In this document: in pieces, positions 24,823-34,043 of the stretch
How the letters are laid out: each line of letters starts with the position of its first letter
How positions within the stretch are numbered: position 1 is the stretch's first letter
Notes under the pieces: generated by a model
Told to the model about the DNA's origin: nothing
What the model saw: only the letters and a program-made list of their open reading frames with translations
Database searches by the model: none
Origin: Clostridiales bacterium
GTDB lineage: Bacteria; Bacillota; Clostridia; Christensenellales; Aristaeellaceae
DNA: 64,000 bases
Reading direction: 5' to 3'
Assembly: GCA_004556395.1 (NCBI GenBank)
Contig: SFHK01000011.1
Coordinates: 1 to 64,000, forward strand
Position numbers and translations under genes: made by a program

Positions 24823-25650
24823 ATGAATCATCTTCGCATGCGGTTTCCCGGCGGCCTGGGCAAGGCCTTTACGATGAGCTATGACGACGGCGTGGAGCAG
24901 GATATTCAGATCATGCGCGAAAACGGCGTGAAGGGCACGTTCAACCTGAATTCCGGTCTGTACGCGCCGGAGGGAACCGTGTATCCCGCCGGACAGGTAC
25001 ACCGCCGCATGACCGAAAGGCAGTGCCTCGCGGCCTATGCCGGAAGCGACATCGAGGTGGCCGTGCACGCGTCCACGCACGCGTTTCTTGAGGCCGTGCC
25101 CACGGCGACGGCCATGATGGAAGTGATTTCCGACCGCGCGAAGCTGGAAAAGGACTTTGGCCGCATCGTTCGCGGCATGGCGTATCCCTTCGGCACGCTG
25201 TCGGACGACGTGGTGGAGATTCTGCGCCTTGCGGGCATCGCCTACAGCCGCACCACCGTCAGCCGCCTGAATTTCGATATTCCCACGGACTGGCTGCGTC
25301 TGGGCGCGACCTGCCATCACGAGAATCCGGCGCTGACGGAGCTGGGCGAGAAGTTCACGGTCAGCGCCCCCAACCGCGAGCCGTGGCTGTTCTATCTGTG
25401 GGGTCACGCCTATGAATTCGAGGGGCACGACAACTGGCATGTGATCGAGCGCTTTCTGAAGACCGTCGGCCACAGGGACGACGTGTGGTACGCCACGAAT
25501 ATCGAAATCCACGATTACGTTCAGGCTTTCCGCGCGCTTCGCTTCTCGGTTGACGGAAATCTGGCGCAGAATCCCACGGCGGTGGACGTGTGGGCGCTGC
25601 GCGACGGTGAGATTCTTCGCATTCCCGCGGGCGCGACGATCCGGCTGTAA
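24823..25650 (+). CDS. Polysaccharide deacetylase (NodB domain)
   Basis: 275 residues. The NodB motif 1 is MSYDDGVEQD (catalytic Asp21, metal Asp22), motif 2 is HASTHAF (metal His82, His86) and motif 3 resembles YPFGTLSDDVVEIL. The metal triad is therefore intact. No signal peptide is seen, so the substrate may be an imported or cytosolic N-acetylated sugar chain rather than wall peptidoglycan. GGAGG lies close before the ATG. It lies 17 bases after the second zinc peptidase gene. Confidence 0.85.
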   Translation: MNHLRMRFPGGLGKAFTMSYDDGVEQDIQIMRENGVKGTFNLNSGLYAPEGTVYPAGQVHRRMTERQCLAAYAGSDIEVAVHASTHAFLEAVPTATAMMEVISDRAKLEKDFGRIVRGMAYPFGTLSDDVVEILRLAGIAYSRTTVSRLNFDIPTDWLRLGATCHHENPALTELGEKFTVSAPNREPWLFYLWGHAYEFEGHDNWHVIERFLKTVGHRDDVWYATNIEIHDYVQAFRALRFSVDGNLAQNPTAVDVWALRDGEILRIPAGATIRL

Positions 25651-25680
25651 CCGAAAACCGATACAAAGGAGAATGCGAAT

Positions 25681-27156
25681 ATGGCAATCAAGCTCTTCAG
25701 CAAGCTCTTCTCCCGAAAAAAGCGCATCGCCATGACCAGCGACGAGGCCTTTCTGAGCGACGAAAGCGACGAGCCGCGGGACGAGGTTCCAAAGGAGGAA
25801 CCCGCGCCGCAGCCCGAGCCCGCCGCCGAGGAAGCGTCCGCCGGGGACGCGAAGGCGGAGGACGCGCCCGCGGAACAGCCGGAGGAAGCCGCGGCGGACA
25901 CGCCCGAATCCGACGAAGCGCCCGCTGCGGAGGAAGCGAAGGCGGAGGAACCGGAGCCGGAGCCGCTGCCGCCGCAGGAGAACCTGTGCCTGTGGCTGTA
26001 TGCCTGTCTGGACGATCCGCACGACGTTCGCACGCCCATGCGCCCGCAGCTGATCGCGCATTTCCGCGCGCTCAACGAGGGCTCGGACGGCTTCGAGGGC
26101 ACGCTGCCTTCCGGCGGCAGGGTTACCTGCGCCGTGCGCACCGATCTGGGCTTCGTGCGCGAGCAGGCAGGCTATCTGAAGACGCGCTTTGCCGACACGT
26201 TCCCGGCCGACCGCGACGTTTGGAACGCCGCCATGATGCAGATTGAGCTGTTCAACACCCGCGTGGAATGCACGCTGGCGCCGCCGTACAGCGAGGACGA
26301 CGCCGCAAAGTTCGCAGACGCCGTGTATGCCGCCGCGGAGCCGCTGCGCGGCTTTGTGGTAAACGAGGGCATGGAGCTGTACCGCTGGGATCGGAGGCTG
26401 GTGATCGCGCCCGACGGCCGCACGGATTTCTCCGTGTTCATGCCCATTCGCCGCGGGCTGGCGGTGAGCAATCCCGCCGAGGCCGCCGCCGCGGACGAAG
26501 CGCGCATGCGCCGCAGCATCGCGATTCTGAAAAAGCACGGCGTGGAAGCCGCGCGGCTGGACATGCCCGTTCAGGCGCGGGAAGCCGACGCGCGTCTGCG
26601 CACGCCGGAGGAAATCATCGGCCGCATGGCGGCGCTGTTCGCCTGTGCGGTCAAGGCGCAGGCCTACACCTCGCCGCGCGAGGTCGCCGCGCCCGCCGCG
26701 TGGTCGCTTAACGCGATCAAGAAGCTGGACACGCAATACGGCGTGAACCGCCTGTTTACCGCCAAGGAAGCGGAGTACGTGGTGCGCTCGCCCGAATCGC
26801 AGCATGAAACCTACCTGATGCGCTTTGAGGATTGCGCGGTGCTTCTGTGGGCACTGCGCATGTACGAGCTGGACTGGCCGGCTGGACGCGCCGACGTGGC
26901 CGCCATCGCGCGCGTGATTCGCGACGCGGACACCGAGACGATTCTGCGCCTGGCGCGTCCCCGCCCGCTGAACGACATTCTGAACATGCACGACGTAACC
27001 TACCGCCTGCACAGCGTGTGCGTGCGCGAGGGCGACGCGGCGTTCACCGGCACGAAGCCCGACCACGACGTTGTGTATGAGCGCCACTACGCGCTGAACT
27101 GGCTCGTCGCGGTGGACGGCATTTCCGACTGGGATATGATCGTGCCGAAGACCTGA
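25681..27156 (+). CDS. DUF4272 domain protein with acidic low-complexity N-terminus
   Basis: 491 residues. Residues 1-20 are basic (FSKLFSRKKR), about 21-100 are almost entirely Glu, Asp, Ala and Pro (AEEASAGDAKAEDAPAEQPE and similar), and the rest is globular. The C-terminal domain has DUF4272 features: RTPEEIIGRMAALFACAVKA, LDTQYGVNRLFTAKEAEYV, and CAVLLWALRMYELDWPAGR. Function of the family is unknown. The acidic stretch is likely a disordered linker. AAAGGAG lies upstream of the ATG; the preceding gene ends 30 bases before. Confidence 0.8.
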   Translation: MAIKLFSKLFSRKKRIAMTSDEAFLSDESDEPRDEVPKEEPAPQPEPAAEEASAGDAKAEDAPAEQPEEAAADTPESDEAPAAEEAKAEEPEPEPLPPQENLCLWLYACLDDPHDVRTPMRPQLIAHFRALNEGSDGFEGTLPSGGRVTCAVRTDLGFVREQAGYLKTRFADTFPADRDVWNAAMMQIELFNTRVECTLAPPYSEDDAAKFADAVYAAAEPLRGFVVNEGMELYRWDRRLVIAPDGRTDFSVFMPIRRGLAVSNPAEAAAADEARMRRSIAILKKHGVEAARLDMPVQAREADARLRTPEEIIGRMAALFACAVKAQAYTSPREVAAPAAWSLNAIKKLDTQYGVNRLFTAKEAEYVVRSPESQHETYLMRFEDCAVLLWALRMYELDWPAGRADVAAIARVIRDADTETILRLARPRPLNDILNMHDVTYRLHSVCVREGDAAFTGTKPDHDVVYERHYALNWLVAVDGISDWDMIVPKT

Positions 27157-27500
27157 CGACCTTCCGACGGGCAGGATTCCGCCGCGCACGAACGCGATTG
27201 CGCGCGGAACGGCTTCGCCGCCGCGGCCAAAGCACGGCGGGATTTCGAATATGCCGCGCCGCATATGAGCATCGCTGCGCGTAAAGCGGCTTCGCCGTGG
27301 ACGGCATATTCGTTCGGAAGACATGACGGGCTTCCGCCGCGCTGAACGCGATTCCGCACGGACGGCATATCTGTTTCGAAAACGGAACGGCGCAGTCAAC
27401 AGGCGGAGCAGGGCTGCATAGGAACGGCTTCGCCGCTTCGGACGATATTCCCGGCGGAACGAAGCGATCGAGTAAGACTCGCGCGAAAGAGGAAAATGAA
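27157..27500. other. Noncoding stretch with interspersed short repeats
   Basis: 344 bases with no credible gene. It holds three copies of a GGCTTCGCC hairpin core (near 27211, 27287 and 27426), two copies of GACGGCATAT with flanking similarity (near 27300 and 27361), and two imperfect copies of a segment containing GAACGCGATT (near 27190 and 27345). The repeats suggest a degenerate repetitive element or decayed duplication. Confidence 0.5.
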
Positions 27501-28187
27501 ATGACACAAGTGGACAGGCGCGCTGCGGCGGCTGAAAAGCGGCGGGCGCGGCGCAAACGGATGCAGCGCAGGCTGTACATGTATGCGGCGGTGACGCTGG
27601 CAATCGCGCTTCTCAGCTTTTACGCCGGGTATCGCGTGGGCGGGCAGTCGCGCCGCGGACGGCAGAACATATTGCTGGTGAACGAGGCGAATCCGCTTCC
27701 GGCGGACTACGTGCCCGACGAGCTGGTGAACCTGTACACGATGCGGCATTCGTTCCGGCTGGCCAACACCGGCATCGAGCTGACGCGCGTGGCGTATGAA
27801 GCCGCGCAAGAGATGTTCGCCGCCGCCGAGGCCGAAAACGTGAACGGCTTCATCATCACCAGCGGCTACCGAAGCTACGCGCGGCAGGAGGAAATCTACA
27901 AGGAAAGCAAGCAGGGCTACGCCCAGAAGCCGGGCGCGAGCGAGCACCAGACCGGACTGTGTTTCGACGTGACCGCGCAGAACGACGGCAGCGGCTTCGA
28001 AACTACATCCCAGTACGCGTGGCTGCGCAAAAACGCGCACAAGTACGGCTTCATCCAGCGCTATCCCGGCAACAAGGCCGACGTCACCGGCATCAACTAC
28101 GAGCCGTGGCACTATCGCTACGTCGGCATCGAAGCCGCCACGGAAATCTACCGCGCGGGAATCACGCTGGAGGAATATCTCGATTAA
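27501..28187 (+). CDS. VanY-type D-alanyl-D-alanine carboxypeptidase
   Basis: 228 residues. A basic N-terminus and one membrane helix (MYAAVTLAIALLSFYAGY, about 31-48) anchor a catalytic domain outside. Motifs of the VanY/M15B family are complete: SGYRSYARQEEIY, SEHQTGLCFDV (zinc His149 and Asp about 157), and EPWHYRYVG (zinc His203). It trims the terminal D-Ala of peptidoglycan stem peptides. There is no linked van ligase gene, so it is more likely a housekeeping trimming enzyme than a glycopeptide resistance determinant. An AAAGAGG site precedes the ATG. Confidence 0.92.
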   Translation: MTQVDRRAAAAEKRRARRKRMQRRLYMYAAVTLAIALLSFYAGYRVGGQSRRGRQNILLVNEANPLPADYVPDELVNLYTMRHSFRLANTGIELTRVAYEAAQEMFAAAEAENVNGFIITSGYRSYARQEEIYKESKQGYAQKPGASEHQTGLCFDVTAQNDGSGFETTSQYAWLRKNAHKYGFIQRYPGNKADVTGINYEPWHYRYVGIEAATEIYRAGITLEEYLD

Positions 28188-28296
28188 GGCTCCGCTACAC
28201 AATTCGGCGGCGCGTCAGGCGACGTCTTTTCCGCCCTCTGCGGCATGAAAAATTCATTCGCCGGCTGCCCACCTCATTTGCGCGGTGTCGCCTTAA

Positions 28297-28332
28297 AAAA
28301 GAAGAAGCGATCGACCGGTCGCTTCTTCTTTT
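28297..28332. terminator. Strong bidirectional terminator
   Basis: 14-bp perfect stem (28297-28310 and 28319-28332) with an 8-base loop; A-run on the left arm and T-run on the right arm serve both convergent genes. Confidence 0.9.
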
Positions 28333-28345
28333 GGTATAAATGAAA

Positions 28346-29236
28346 TTACGGGCGATACTTGGCGGCGACGGCTTCCAACTCGGGAAGCAGCTCGTTGAGC
28401 TTCGCTTCGTCCGCGGGGAGCACGGGCGCGCGGGCGGGGCCCACGTCGCTGGTCAGGCGGCTGGTGGTGAGCTTGAACGAGCCGGGGAACGCGCCGACGG
28501 CGTTGAAGCGCCTGATGATGAAGTTCCAGTCATCCTGCGCCTGCTGCGCGCCCTCGAGGTCGCCGGCTACGAAGCGGTTGTAGATGGCCGCCATGACGTA
28601 GGTATACGCGTTGGACGGCGCGGAGATCGAGCCCTTGGAGCCGTACTTCAGACCCTCAAGGCACAGCGTGTCTTCGCCGACGAGCATGCAGAAGCCGTCG
28701 TCCACCTGATCCATATAGCCCTTCGTGTTTTCCCACACGGCGCAGCTGTCCTTCGCGCCCGCGAGGCCCTCCTGCCGGTAGAGCTTTCCGACAGTCTCGG
28801 GGTCAAGGTTGTTGCCGGTGTTCTGCGGCAGGTTGTAGGCGAACACGGGCAGCGTGGTGGCGTGAATGACGGAGGCATAGTGCCGATACAGCGCTTCCTG
28901 CGACATTCTCCAATAGCTGGGCGTGATGACGGACACGGCGGCCACGCCCTCGCCCTCGCACATTCTGGTCATGCGGATGGTCTCCGCGGTGGTCACGAAG
29001 CCCGTTCCGGCCAGCACCGGCACGCGGCCGTCCACGGCCTTCACGGTGGCGCGGACGACCTGCATCCGCTCCTCAAGGCTCAGCGACGCGGCCTCGCCCA
29101 TGCTGCCCACGGCGAACACGCCGTACGCGCCCATGGCCAGCAGCTTGTCTACCAGCGGCTTCACGCCGTCCAGATTCAGAGAACCGTCCGCATGCATCGG
29201 GGTTGCCATTGCCGGAATCAGGCCTTTAATTTCCAT
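28346..29236 (-). CDS. DapA/N-acetylneuraminate lyase-family aldolase
   Basis: 296 residues of the class I aldolase superfamily. Visible are the substrate carboxylate loop GSMGEAAS, the catalytic tyrosine in PVFAYNLPQNTG, and the Schiff-base lysine in LAGAKDS. The family includes dihydrodipicolinate synthase, N-acetylneuraminate lyase and related 2-keto-acid lyases. Because it follows two sialidase-like genes in an operon (15-base gap), cleavage of sialic acid or another nonulosonic or keto-deoxy sugar is more likely than lysine synthesis. The YNLPQNTG loop differs from the usual VPSRT of DapA. Confidence 0.85.
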   Translation of the reverse strand: MEIKGLIPAMATPMHADGSLNLDGVKPLVDKLLAMGAYGVFAVGSMGEAASLSLEERMQVVRATVKAVDGRVPVLAGTGFVTTAETIRMTRMCEGEGVAAVSVITPSYWRMSQEALYRHYASVIHATTLPVFAYNLPQNTGNNLDPETVGKLYRQEGLAGAKDSCAVWENTKGYMDQVDDGFCMLVGEDTLCLEGLKYGSKGSISAPSNAYTYVMAAIYNRFVAGDLEGAQQAQDDWNFIIRRFNAVGAFPGSFKLTTSRLTSDVGPARAPVLPADEAKLNELLPELEAVAAKYRP

Positions 29237-29251
29237 AGTACATTCCCATCC

Positions 29252-30256
29252 TTATAATTCGATTTCGCTTACGCGAAGCTCCGACTCGCGCTCGTGCTCG
29301 TAGGCGACGAACGCCGTGCCGGTCGCGGGGTTATAGATGCAGTCTGAATAGCCGGCCAGCGGGTCGTACAGAAGCGCTTCGCTCCACGTCCTTCCGTCGT
29401 CGGTCGACTTGCGCAGCGTGTGGTTGCTGCGGCTGATGTAGCTGTCGCAGTTGGTAAACAGCAGGCCGCCGGGGAAGTTGCACATGCCGCCGCAGCACGC
29501 GGGGTCGGGCAGCTGCTTTTCCAGCCACGTTTCCCAGTTTCCGGAACCGTCGGCGCTGATGGCGATATAGCGGTAGTGCGGCGCGGTATAGGGCGCGCCG
29601 TCCGGCTTGCGGGAGCGGATGTTCAGAATCACGCGGCCGTCCGACAGCGCGGCGACGCAGGTTTCGTTGGGGCTGACGGAGCCTTCGGGCTCAAAGATTT
29701 CGCCCAGCGTCCACGTTTTGCCGTGGTCGTCGGAATAGAGCGTGGAAATCTTGGACGGGCCGTGGGCGGTAATGTTGCCGGGGTTGGACGCGAGCCACAC
29801 CGCGGCGATCAGCCGTCCGCCGGGCAGGCGCAGGCCGTGGCCGGGGCCGACGGCGGCGCACGTCCACGGATACTCCGCGCGGCGCGCTTCCAGCGCATCC
29901 GTGATTTCCTCGGGCTCCGACCACGTAAGGCCGTCGTCCTCGCTCACGCGGTGGAACAGGCGCTTGTAGTTTTCAAGGCACAGCAGATGCACGCGCGCGC
30001 CGTCCACGATCATCACCGGGTTGTTGGTGGTGTTCTTTTTCTGGCCGGAAAGCACCATCTGCCGCGCTTCCCACGTGTGCCCGCCGTCCGTCGAGCGGCG
30101 AACGTACAGATCGATGACGGCCCAGTCGCCGCCGTGGCGCGCTTCGTAACAGGTGAGCAGCGTGCCCTTTTCGGTGGCCACGATGCCGGGAATCCGATAG
30201 AACGGATAGCCGTTTTCCCCGGCGCGCTCGATGAGCGCAGTGTTCAGCAGCTTCAT
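29252..30256 (-). CDS. Sialidase-like BNR/Asp-box enzyme (copy 2)
   Basis: 334 residues, a six-bladed propeller. The N-terminal YRIPG (residues about 20-24) is the arginine of the sialidase triad; Asp boxes are STDGGHTW, SDDHGKTW and STDDGRTW. No signal peptide is present, so it is cytosolic. It shares blocks such as GDWAVIDLYV, KKNTTNNPV and GYSDCIYNPATGTAFVAYE with the upstream gene, showing tandem duplication. AGGAGG lies 7 bases before the ATG, and the start overlaps the previous stop by four bases. Activity on sialic acid is inferred from family. Confidence 0.87.
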   Translation of the reverse strand: MKLLNTALIERAGENGYPFYRIPGIVATEKGTLLTCYEARHGGDWAVIDLYVRRSTDGGHTWEARQMVLSGQKKNTTNNPVMIVDGARVHLLCLENYKRLFHRVSEDDGLTWSEPEEITDALEARRAEYPWTCAAVGPGHGLRLPGGRLIAAVWLASNPGNITAHGPSKISTLYSDDHGKTWTLGEIFEPEGSVSPNETCVAALSDGRVILNIRSRKPDGAPYTAPHYRYIAISADGSGNWETWLEKQLPDPACCGGMCNFPGGLLFTNCDSYISRSNHTLRKSTDDGRTWSEALLYDPLAGYSDCIYNPATGTAFVAYEHERESELRVSEIEL

Positions 30257-31326
30257 ACATTGTCCTCCTGTGAATTGGACGCGTCCAGCGCGATTTCGCT
30301 GACGCGCAGATCCCGATAGTCGTCGTATTCATAGGCCACGAACGCCGTGCCCGTTTTGGCATTATAGCACACGTCGCTGTAGCCGCCAAGGGTTTCGTAC
30401 ATCAGGCTGTCCGTCCAGCTCGCGCCGTCGTCGGGCGAAAAGCGCAGCGTGAGACAGGTGCGTGAGCGCTCGGAATCGCAGCCGCTGTACAGGATGCCGC
30501 CGGGGCAGTTCGCAAGCCCGGAGGCGCACACCGGGTCGCGCAGGTTTGTATCAAAATGCGCGTCCGTCCAGTTCGTCGCGCCATCCCGCGATACGGCCAC
30601 GGCGCGGTAGTGCTCGCCCTCCGGAATGCCGCGGTGCTCGGCAAACGCCTTGCCCGGCCGCACGGAGCGCATGTTGATCAGCACGCGCCCGTCCGAAAGC
30701 TCCGCCACGGCGCTCTCGTTGGGATCGATCAGGAAGTCGGGCTTCAATACGTCGCCCGCGTGCCACGTTTTCCCGCCGTCGTCCGAATAGATCGTGCCGC
30801 AGGCGGAAGGGTTGTGCGCGGTGATGTTTTCAAGGTTGCGCGTGTACCACACCGGTACGATCAGCCGTCCGTTCAAAAGCCGCATGCCGTGCCCCGGCCC
30901 GGCGGCGATGACCGTCCAGTCGTACTGGCCGCGCGCCTCGTCAAACGCAGAGGTGATTTCCACCGGCTCCGACCACGTAAGCCCGTCGTCGTCGCTCACG
31001 CGATGAAACGCGCGCTTGTAGTTTTCCATGCCGATAAAATGAATCCGCCCGCCGTCCACGATGAACACGGGGTTGTTGGTGGTGTTCTTGCCCAGACCGT
31101 CCAGCAGCTTCACTCGCGGCTGCCATGTTCTGCCGCCGTCGACGGAGCGCTTCACATACAGGTCGATCACCGCCCAGTCGCCCATACCGCGCGAAGCCAG
31201 CGTGTTTCGCGCCTCATAGCCGACCAGCAGCGCGCCCGTTTCGGTGGCCACAATGCCGGGAATCCGGTACAGCGGATAGCCCGCCTGAAACGCGGCTTCC
31301 ACGACCGAGGTGTGCAGCTTGCGCAT
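30253..31326 (-). CDS. Sialidase-like BNR/Asp-box enzyme (copy 1)
   Basis: 357 residues. YRIPG is followed by ATETGALLVGYEARN, Asp boxes SVDGGRTW, SDDGGKTW and SPDDGASW, and the shared GKNTTNNPVFIVDGGRIHFIG (in parts). There is no signal peptide. The ATG at 31326 was chosen because AAGGAAGG lies 5 bases before it; an in-frame ATG at 31344 has no site. It is first in a three-gene operon with copy 2 and the lyase, and divergent from an AraC regulator. Insertions relative to copy 2 (NTLASRGM; KAFAEHRGIPEGE) suggest the two differ in substrate preference. Confidence 0.87.
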   Translation of the reverse strand: MRKLHTSVVEAAFQAGYPLYRIPGIVATETGALLVGYEARNTLASRGMGDWAVIDLYVKRSVDGGRTWQPRVKLLDGLGKNTTNNPVFIVDGGRIHFIGMENYKRAFHRVSDDDGLTWSEPVEITSAFDEARGQYDWTVIAAGPGHGMRLLNGRLIVPVWYTRNLENITAHNPSACGTIYSDDGGKTWHAGDVLKPDFLIDPNESAVAELSDGRVLINMRSVRPGKAFAEHRGIPEGEHYRAVAVSRDGATNWTDAHFDTNLRDPVCASGLANCPGGILYSGCDSERSRTCLTLRFSPDDGASWTDSLMYETLGGYSDVCYNAKTGTAFVAYEYDDYRDLRVSEIALDASNSQEDNV

Positions 31327-31460
31327 GTTGACCTTCCTTTCCATAGGGAAAACCCCGCGTTTTCGGGCGATTCCCCATCGGCTTCCCTAACTGCCCACTG
31401 ATATGATAGCGCAAGATTCATTAATTGGATATCAGAATATTGGCAATTTCTTTATGGTTA

Positions 31461-31489
31461 TTGCTTTTTGCGCCGAGCTATGTTACTAT
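31461..31489 (+). promoter_or_regulatory. Candidate promoter of AraC gene
   Basis: TTGCTT (31461-31466), a 17-base spacer, TACTAT (31484-31489), start codon at 31509. Confidence 0.45.
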
Positions 31490-31508
31490 ATGTACGGGTG
31501 AGGTGTAC

Positions 31509-32354
31509 ATGTTCTACGAACTTGAGTACCATCAGTTGGGCAAGGATGTGCTGCTCAGCACGCAGCATTCGCATGCCGACTGTCTGGAAATCATACAGAC
31601 GTTGACCGGCGACGGGCAGGTGCTGATTCGCGATAATCTGTATCCGATGACGGCGGGCTGCATTTACCTGATCGACGGCACGGAGACGCACAGCACCAAG
31701 CCCCGCGACGCGGAGAACTATCTGCGAAACAAAATCATCCTTTCCGCTGAAACGGTAACGCGCGCCGCCGAGGCGCTGGGCATCAGCGGCGAAATCGAGA
31801 ACCTGTTCTACCGCGACGGCGGCAAGTATTGCGTGCTGAGCAAGGAACAGGCGCAGCAGGCGGACGCGCTGTTCAAGGGCATCTGCGAGCAGTACCGTCT
31901 GGGACGGCGAAACGACACGTTCCTTCTGTGGAGCGACCTGTTCCGGCTGCTGTCATTGTCCAGCGCGGGACGCGCGACGGGCGAGGGCGCGGGGGACATG
32001 ATCGACAAGATCCTGTCCTACATAAACGACAACATCTCCGGCAAGCTTTCGCTGGACGATATCAGTAAAAGCCTGCACGTGGATAAATACTACATGTGCC
32101 ACTACTTCAAGGACAAGACCAGCATGACGGTCATGGACTACATCGCCGACCGGCGCATCAACATGGCCAAGCGCATGCTTCTGAACACCGGCTCCACCAT
32201 CACGGAGATTGCCGGCAAGTGCGGCTATTCCAGCGCGTCCTACTTCACGCAGGCGTTTAAAAAGCTGGTCGGAAAGACGCCCGCGGAATTCCGCAGCGAG
32301 CCCTATCAGCCCAGCGGCACGCGCCCGTCGATGCTCGGCGAGGCGGATGCGTAA
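31509..32354 (+). CDS. AraC-family regulator of the sialidase/importer locus
   Basis: 281 residues. The N-terminal cupin-like half (STQHSHADCLEIIQTLTGDG, later MTAGCIYLIDGTETH) should bind the inducer; the C-terminal domain has LSLDDISKSLHVDKYYMCHY and ITEIAGKCGYSSASYFTQ, ending FKKLVGKTPAEFR. The start at 31509 has GAGGTG just upstream; the frame continues back to 31425 but lacks a site. It is placed between the divergent sialidase/lyase operon and a co-directional importer, so it probably controls both. Confidence 0.9.
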   Translation: MFYELEYHQLGKDVLLSTQHSHADCLEIIQTLTGDGQVLIRDNLYPMTAGCIYLIDGTETHSTKPRDAENYLRNKIILSAETVTRAAEALGISGEIENLFYRDGGKYCVLSKEQAQQADALFKGICEQYRLGRRNDTFLLWSDLFRLLSLSSAGRATGEGAGDMIDKILSYINDNISGKLSLDDISKSLHVDKYYMCHYFKDKTSMTVMDYIADRRINMAKRMLLNTGSTITEIAGKCGYSSASYFTQAFKKLVGKTPAEFRSEPYQPSGTRPSMLGEADA

Positions 32355-32418
32355 TGCTTTCGATTATTGCCGCCCCCCATGGAGCGGAATAATAATTCAG
32401 GAAAAGGAGATCTGACCC

Positions 32419-33960
32419 ATGAAGAAGCTCGTGTCCCTGTTGCTCGCGCTCGCGATGGTAATGGCGATTGGTATCGTCAGCGCCTCCGCCGAGTCCGACG
32501 CGCCCCACATCGTCATCTATATGAACAACGGCGCGTTCTCCGTTGCCACCGGCTCCGATAAGAGCATGTACACCGACATGCAGAACTATATTCTCGAAAA
32601 GACCGGCGTGGTTGTGGACGTCATTCAGCCCCCGTCGGGTTCCGAGAGCGAAAAGCTCGCCGTGCTGCTCGCCAGCGGCGATCAGCTGGACAGCTGGATC
32701 GGCAGCTGGATGGACTACGCCGCGGACGGCGTAATCCAAAAGCTGAACGACTACACCGACAACGAGGATTACCAGAAGCTCGAGAAAATCTGGGCCGACT
32801 GGGACGGCTGCCTTGAGGGCATGCAGGACGACAAGGGCAACATCTGGGGCGTTCCGCGCACGACCTCGACCGCCGCGTACCCTGTGTTCGTCCGTCAGGA
32901 CTGGCTCGCGCAGCTGGGCATGGACATGCCCACCACCATCGATGAGCTGGAAGCCTACGTGTACGCCGTGAAGGACGCCGATTTCTTTGGAAACGGCGGC
33001 ACCATCCCGATGAGCACCACCTCCGTCTCCGACCTTGAAATGACCTTCCTTGGCGGCTTCGTGGCCACCGGCCGCGGCAACTGGATCAATGAGAAGGGCG
33101 AGGTCATGCCCTTCTACACTGCGCCCGGCTACAAGGACTTCCTCGAGACCATGCATCAGTGGTTCGAGGACGGCATCTTCCACAAGGAGTGCTTCTCCTG
33201 GGACGCCACCACGCTCCGCCAGTACATCGCGTCCGGCGCTGTGGGCTCCACCGCGCACTGGTACAGCCGCGTAACCCTCGAAAACAAGAATCTGGAAGCC
33301 AACGTTCCCTACGATTTCTCCAAGACGACCTACATCTACGGCATCTGCGAGGATGGTCTCGTGGGCGCGAACGGTCAGAAGACCCAGACCCTGAACGGCA
33401 CCCGCTCCACCAGCGGCTGGCTGATTTCCAGCAAGTGCAAGAACGTGGAAGCGTTCCTGAAGTTCACCGCGTGGGCGTATGAACCCTACAACTACAACAC
33501 GCTCGTGTACGGCTTCGAAGGCGAGCATTGGGCCTACGACTCCAACGATCCCGACGCCGTTGCGAACAACAAGGTCGTTACCCTCGAAGGCGGCCGCGTG
33601 TACGCCCGCGACTACGTCATCTCCCTGGGTCTGCCCACCGAGGTTCTGACCAGCGAGTACTACGACGACGGCCGTCAGGATCTGCACAACTACTGGCTGC
33701 AGCATGAGCTCGGCCGCGGCGGCACCACCTGCACTATGCCCGGTGAAACCTGGCAGTGCGCCTTCGACAAGGAAGCCGTCTCCCTGAACGCCCCCTCCGC
33801 GCAGGACGTGGAAACCTACTATCGCGAGAACGCGCTCCGCTTCATCAACGGCGAGCGTTCGCTGGATGAGTATGACCAGTTCATCGAAGAGCTGTACGGC
33901 GTGGGTCTGCAGGAGTGGATCGACGAGTACACCCGTCAGTGGGACGCGTTTGAGGGCTGA
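32419..33960 (+). CDS. Extracellular solute-binding protein, family 1
   Basis: 513 residues. The signal peptide KKLVSLLLALAMVMAIGIVSASAES ends ASA without cysteine, so it is not lipidated. The body carries VRQDWLAQLGMDMPTTIDEL, TSGW-type C-lobe segments, and many aromatic residues that would line a sugar site. AAGGAG lies about 10 bases before the ATG. It is 64 bases downstream of the AraC gene and followed by a strong hairpin, then two permeases. From its neighbours a sialylated or related oligosaccharide is the best guess for its ligand. Confidence 0.92.
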   Translation: MKKLVSLLLALAMVMAIGIVSASAESDAPHIVIYMNNGAFSVATGSDKSMYTDMQNYILEKTGVVVDVIQPPSGSESEKLAVLLASGDQLDSWIGSWMDYAADGVIQKLNDYTDNEDYQKLEKIWADWDGCLEGMQDDKGNIWGVPRTTSTAAYPVFVRQDWLAQLGMDMPTTIDELEAYVYAVKDADFFGNGGTIPMSTTSVSDLEMTFLGGFVATGRGNWINEKGEVMPFYTAPGYKDFLETMHQWFEDGIFHKECFSWDATTLRQYIASGAVGSTAHWYSRVTLENKNLEANVPYDFSKTTYIYGICEDGLVGANGQKTQTLNGTRSTSGWLISSKCKNVEAFLKFTAWAYEPYNYNTLVYGFEGEHWAYDSNDPDAVANNKVVTLEGGRVYARDYVISLGLPTEVLTSEYYDDGRQDLHNYWLQHELGRGGTTCTMPGETWQCAFDKEAVSLNAPSAQDVETYYRENALRFINGERSLDEYDQFIEELYGVGLQEWIDEYTRQWDAFEG

Positions 33961-33982
33961 TTGACGGCCTGACCGGACGCAG

Positions 33983-34009
33983 CCGGAGGGGAACCCGCTT
34001 CCCCTCCGG
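33983..34009 (+). terminator. Intercistronic stem-loop/attenuator after SBP gene
   Basis: 11-bp perfect stem (33983-33993 and 33999-34009) with a 5-base loop, followed by AACGCATTTTTA. Partial termination would give more SBP than permease. Confidence 0.75.
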
Positions 34010-34043
34010 AACGCATTTTTATCCAAGGTGTGAGGTGAACGAA

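Noticed and set aside
24646..27603. Very long open frame on the minus strand (985 codons)
   Set aside because: It is antisense to four well-supported genes, has His/Arg/Ala-rich low-complexity composition, and has no ribosome binding site. High GC suppresses stop codons in shadow frames.
27501..28187. Glycopeptide resistance locus (vanY)
   Set aside because: Only a VanY-type peptidase is present; no vanH/A/X or vanRS genes lie nearby, so housekeeping trimming is more likely.
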